Shown here in pieces: positions 5,255 through 5,329 of a stretch of 5,329 bases of DNA. Under the pieces are notes generated by a model. That model worked only from the letters and a program-made list of their open reading frames with translations, had not been told where the DNA came from and ran no database searches. The position numbers and the translations under genes are program-made. Source of the stretch: Planctomycetota bacterium. GTDB lineage: Bacteria > Planctomycetota > Brocadiia > Brocadiales > Bathyanammoxibiaceae. Numbering within the stretch: position 1 is the first letter of the stretch; each line of letters opens with the position of its first letter. Location: assembly GCA_030598065.1 (NCBI GenBank), contig JAUVQR010000124.1:1-5329 (forward strand). Direction: 5' to 3'.

Positions 5255-5329
5255 ATGAACATCATTGAACTGTTGAAGATACTAAAGTGGTCGCCCGTCA
5301 ACATACTCTTATTATTCCTGCTGACCCTC
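5255..5329 (+). CDS. Partial gene, N-terminus of a probable membrane protein
   Basis: A reading frame starts at ATG 5255 and runs open to the window edge, giving 25 residues. AAGGA at 5241-5245, 9 bases upstream, is a good ribosome binding site. The peptide is a short amphipathic segment (MNIIELLKILKWSP) followed by a hydrophobic run (VNILLLFLLTL), as in a protein beginning with a membrane helix. This opening pattern is seen in MotA/TolQ/ExbB-type proton channel subunits, among others, but 25 residues cannot decide it and I assign no function. It lies 223 bases after the radical SAM gene, beyond the palindromes, so it probably belongs to a different transcription unit. Confidence 0.6.
   Translation, partial: MNIIELLKILKWSPVNILLLFLLTL

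Noticed and set aside
1..5329. CRISPR arrays, tRNA, rRNA or known riboswitches
   Set aside because: No repeated spacer pattern, cloverleaf or recognisable conserved RNA core was seen on reading either strand, though no covariance search could be run.

Overview
The window looks like a bacterial chromosomal segment from a diderm (Gram-negative-type) organism, coding almost entirely on the + strand. The evidence is a block of genes for the inner-membrane platform of a type II secretion / type IV pilus machine, followed by a cytoplasmic radical SAM enzyme. ATA and AGG/AGA codons are frequent. The last intergenic region carries short, GC-rich palindromes of the dispersed REP-like type, which would fit an environmental lineage such as Planctomycetota or a related candidate phylum. 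That placement is a weak inference; nothing in the window fixes the taxon.

Layout. Bases 1-279 hold no gene I can support; they contain an inverted repeat overlapping a plausible promoter. Bases 280-729 encode only the C-terminal quarter of a GspE/PilB ATPase. Bases 735-1958 encode an apparently complete GspF/PilC membrane protein. Bases 1998-3539 encode a GspL-like protein: a PilM-like actin fold joined through one membrane helix to a PilN-like periplasmic domain. Bases 3508-4124 encode a PilO/GspM-like protein broken into two frames by an apparent one-base deletion in a C run near 3870-3872. Bases 4156-5031 encode a complete COG1313 (PflX-type) radical SAM protein. Bases 5032-5254 are intergenic with three unrelated hairpins. 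Bases 5255-5329 are the start of another gene, probably membrane-anchored, cut by the window edge.

How the genes fit together. GspE drives pseudopilus assembly from the cytoplasm, GspF is its polytopic membrane partner, and the L-like and M-like proteins (equivalent to PilM+PilN and PilO) link the ATPase to the periplasm. The order E-F-L-M with tight spacing, and an overlap between the L-like and M-like genes, argues for one operon. The radical SAM gene follows in the same direction after 31 bases with its own strong ribosome binding site, and may be co-transcribed although its chemistry has no evident link to secretion.

The most notable points are two lesions in one machine. The ATPase has lost its nucleotide-binding core and is joined to unrelated upstream sequence, and the M-like gene is frameshifted. 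Either the locus is decaying or rearranged, or the assembly has a wrong join and an indel. I found no convincing evidence of a wholly new system.
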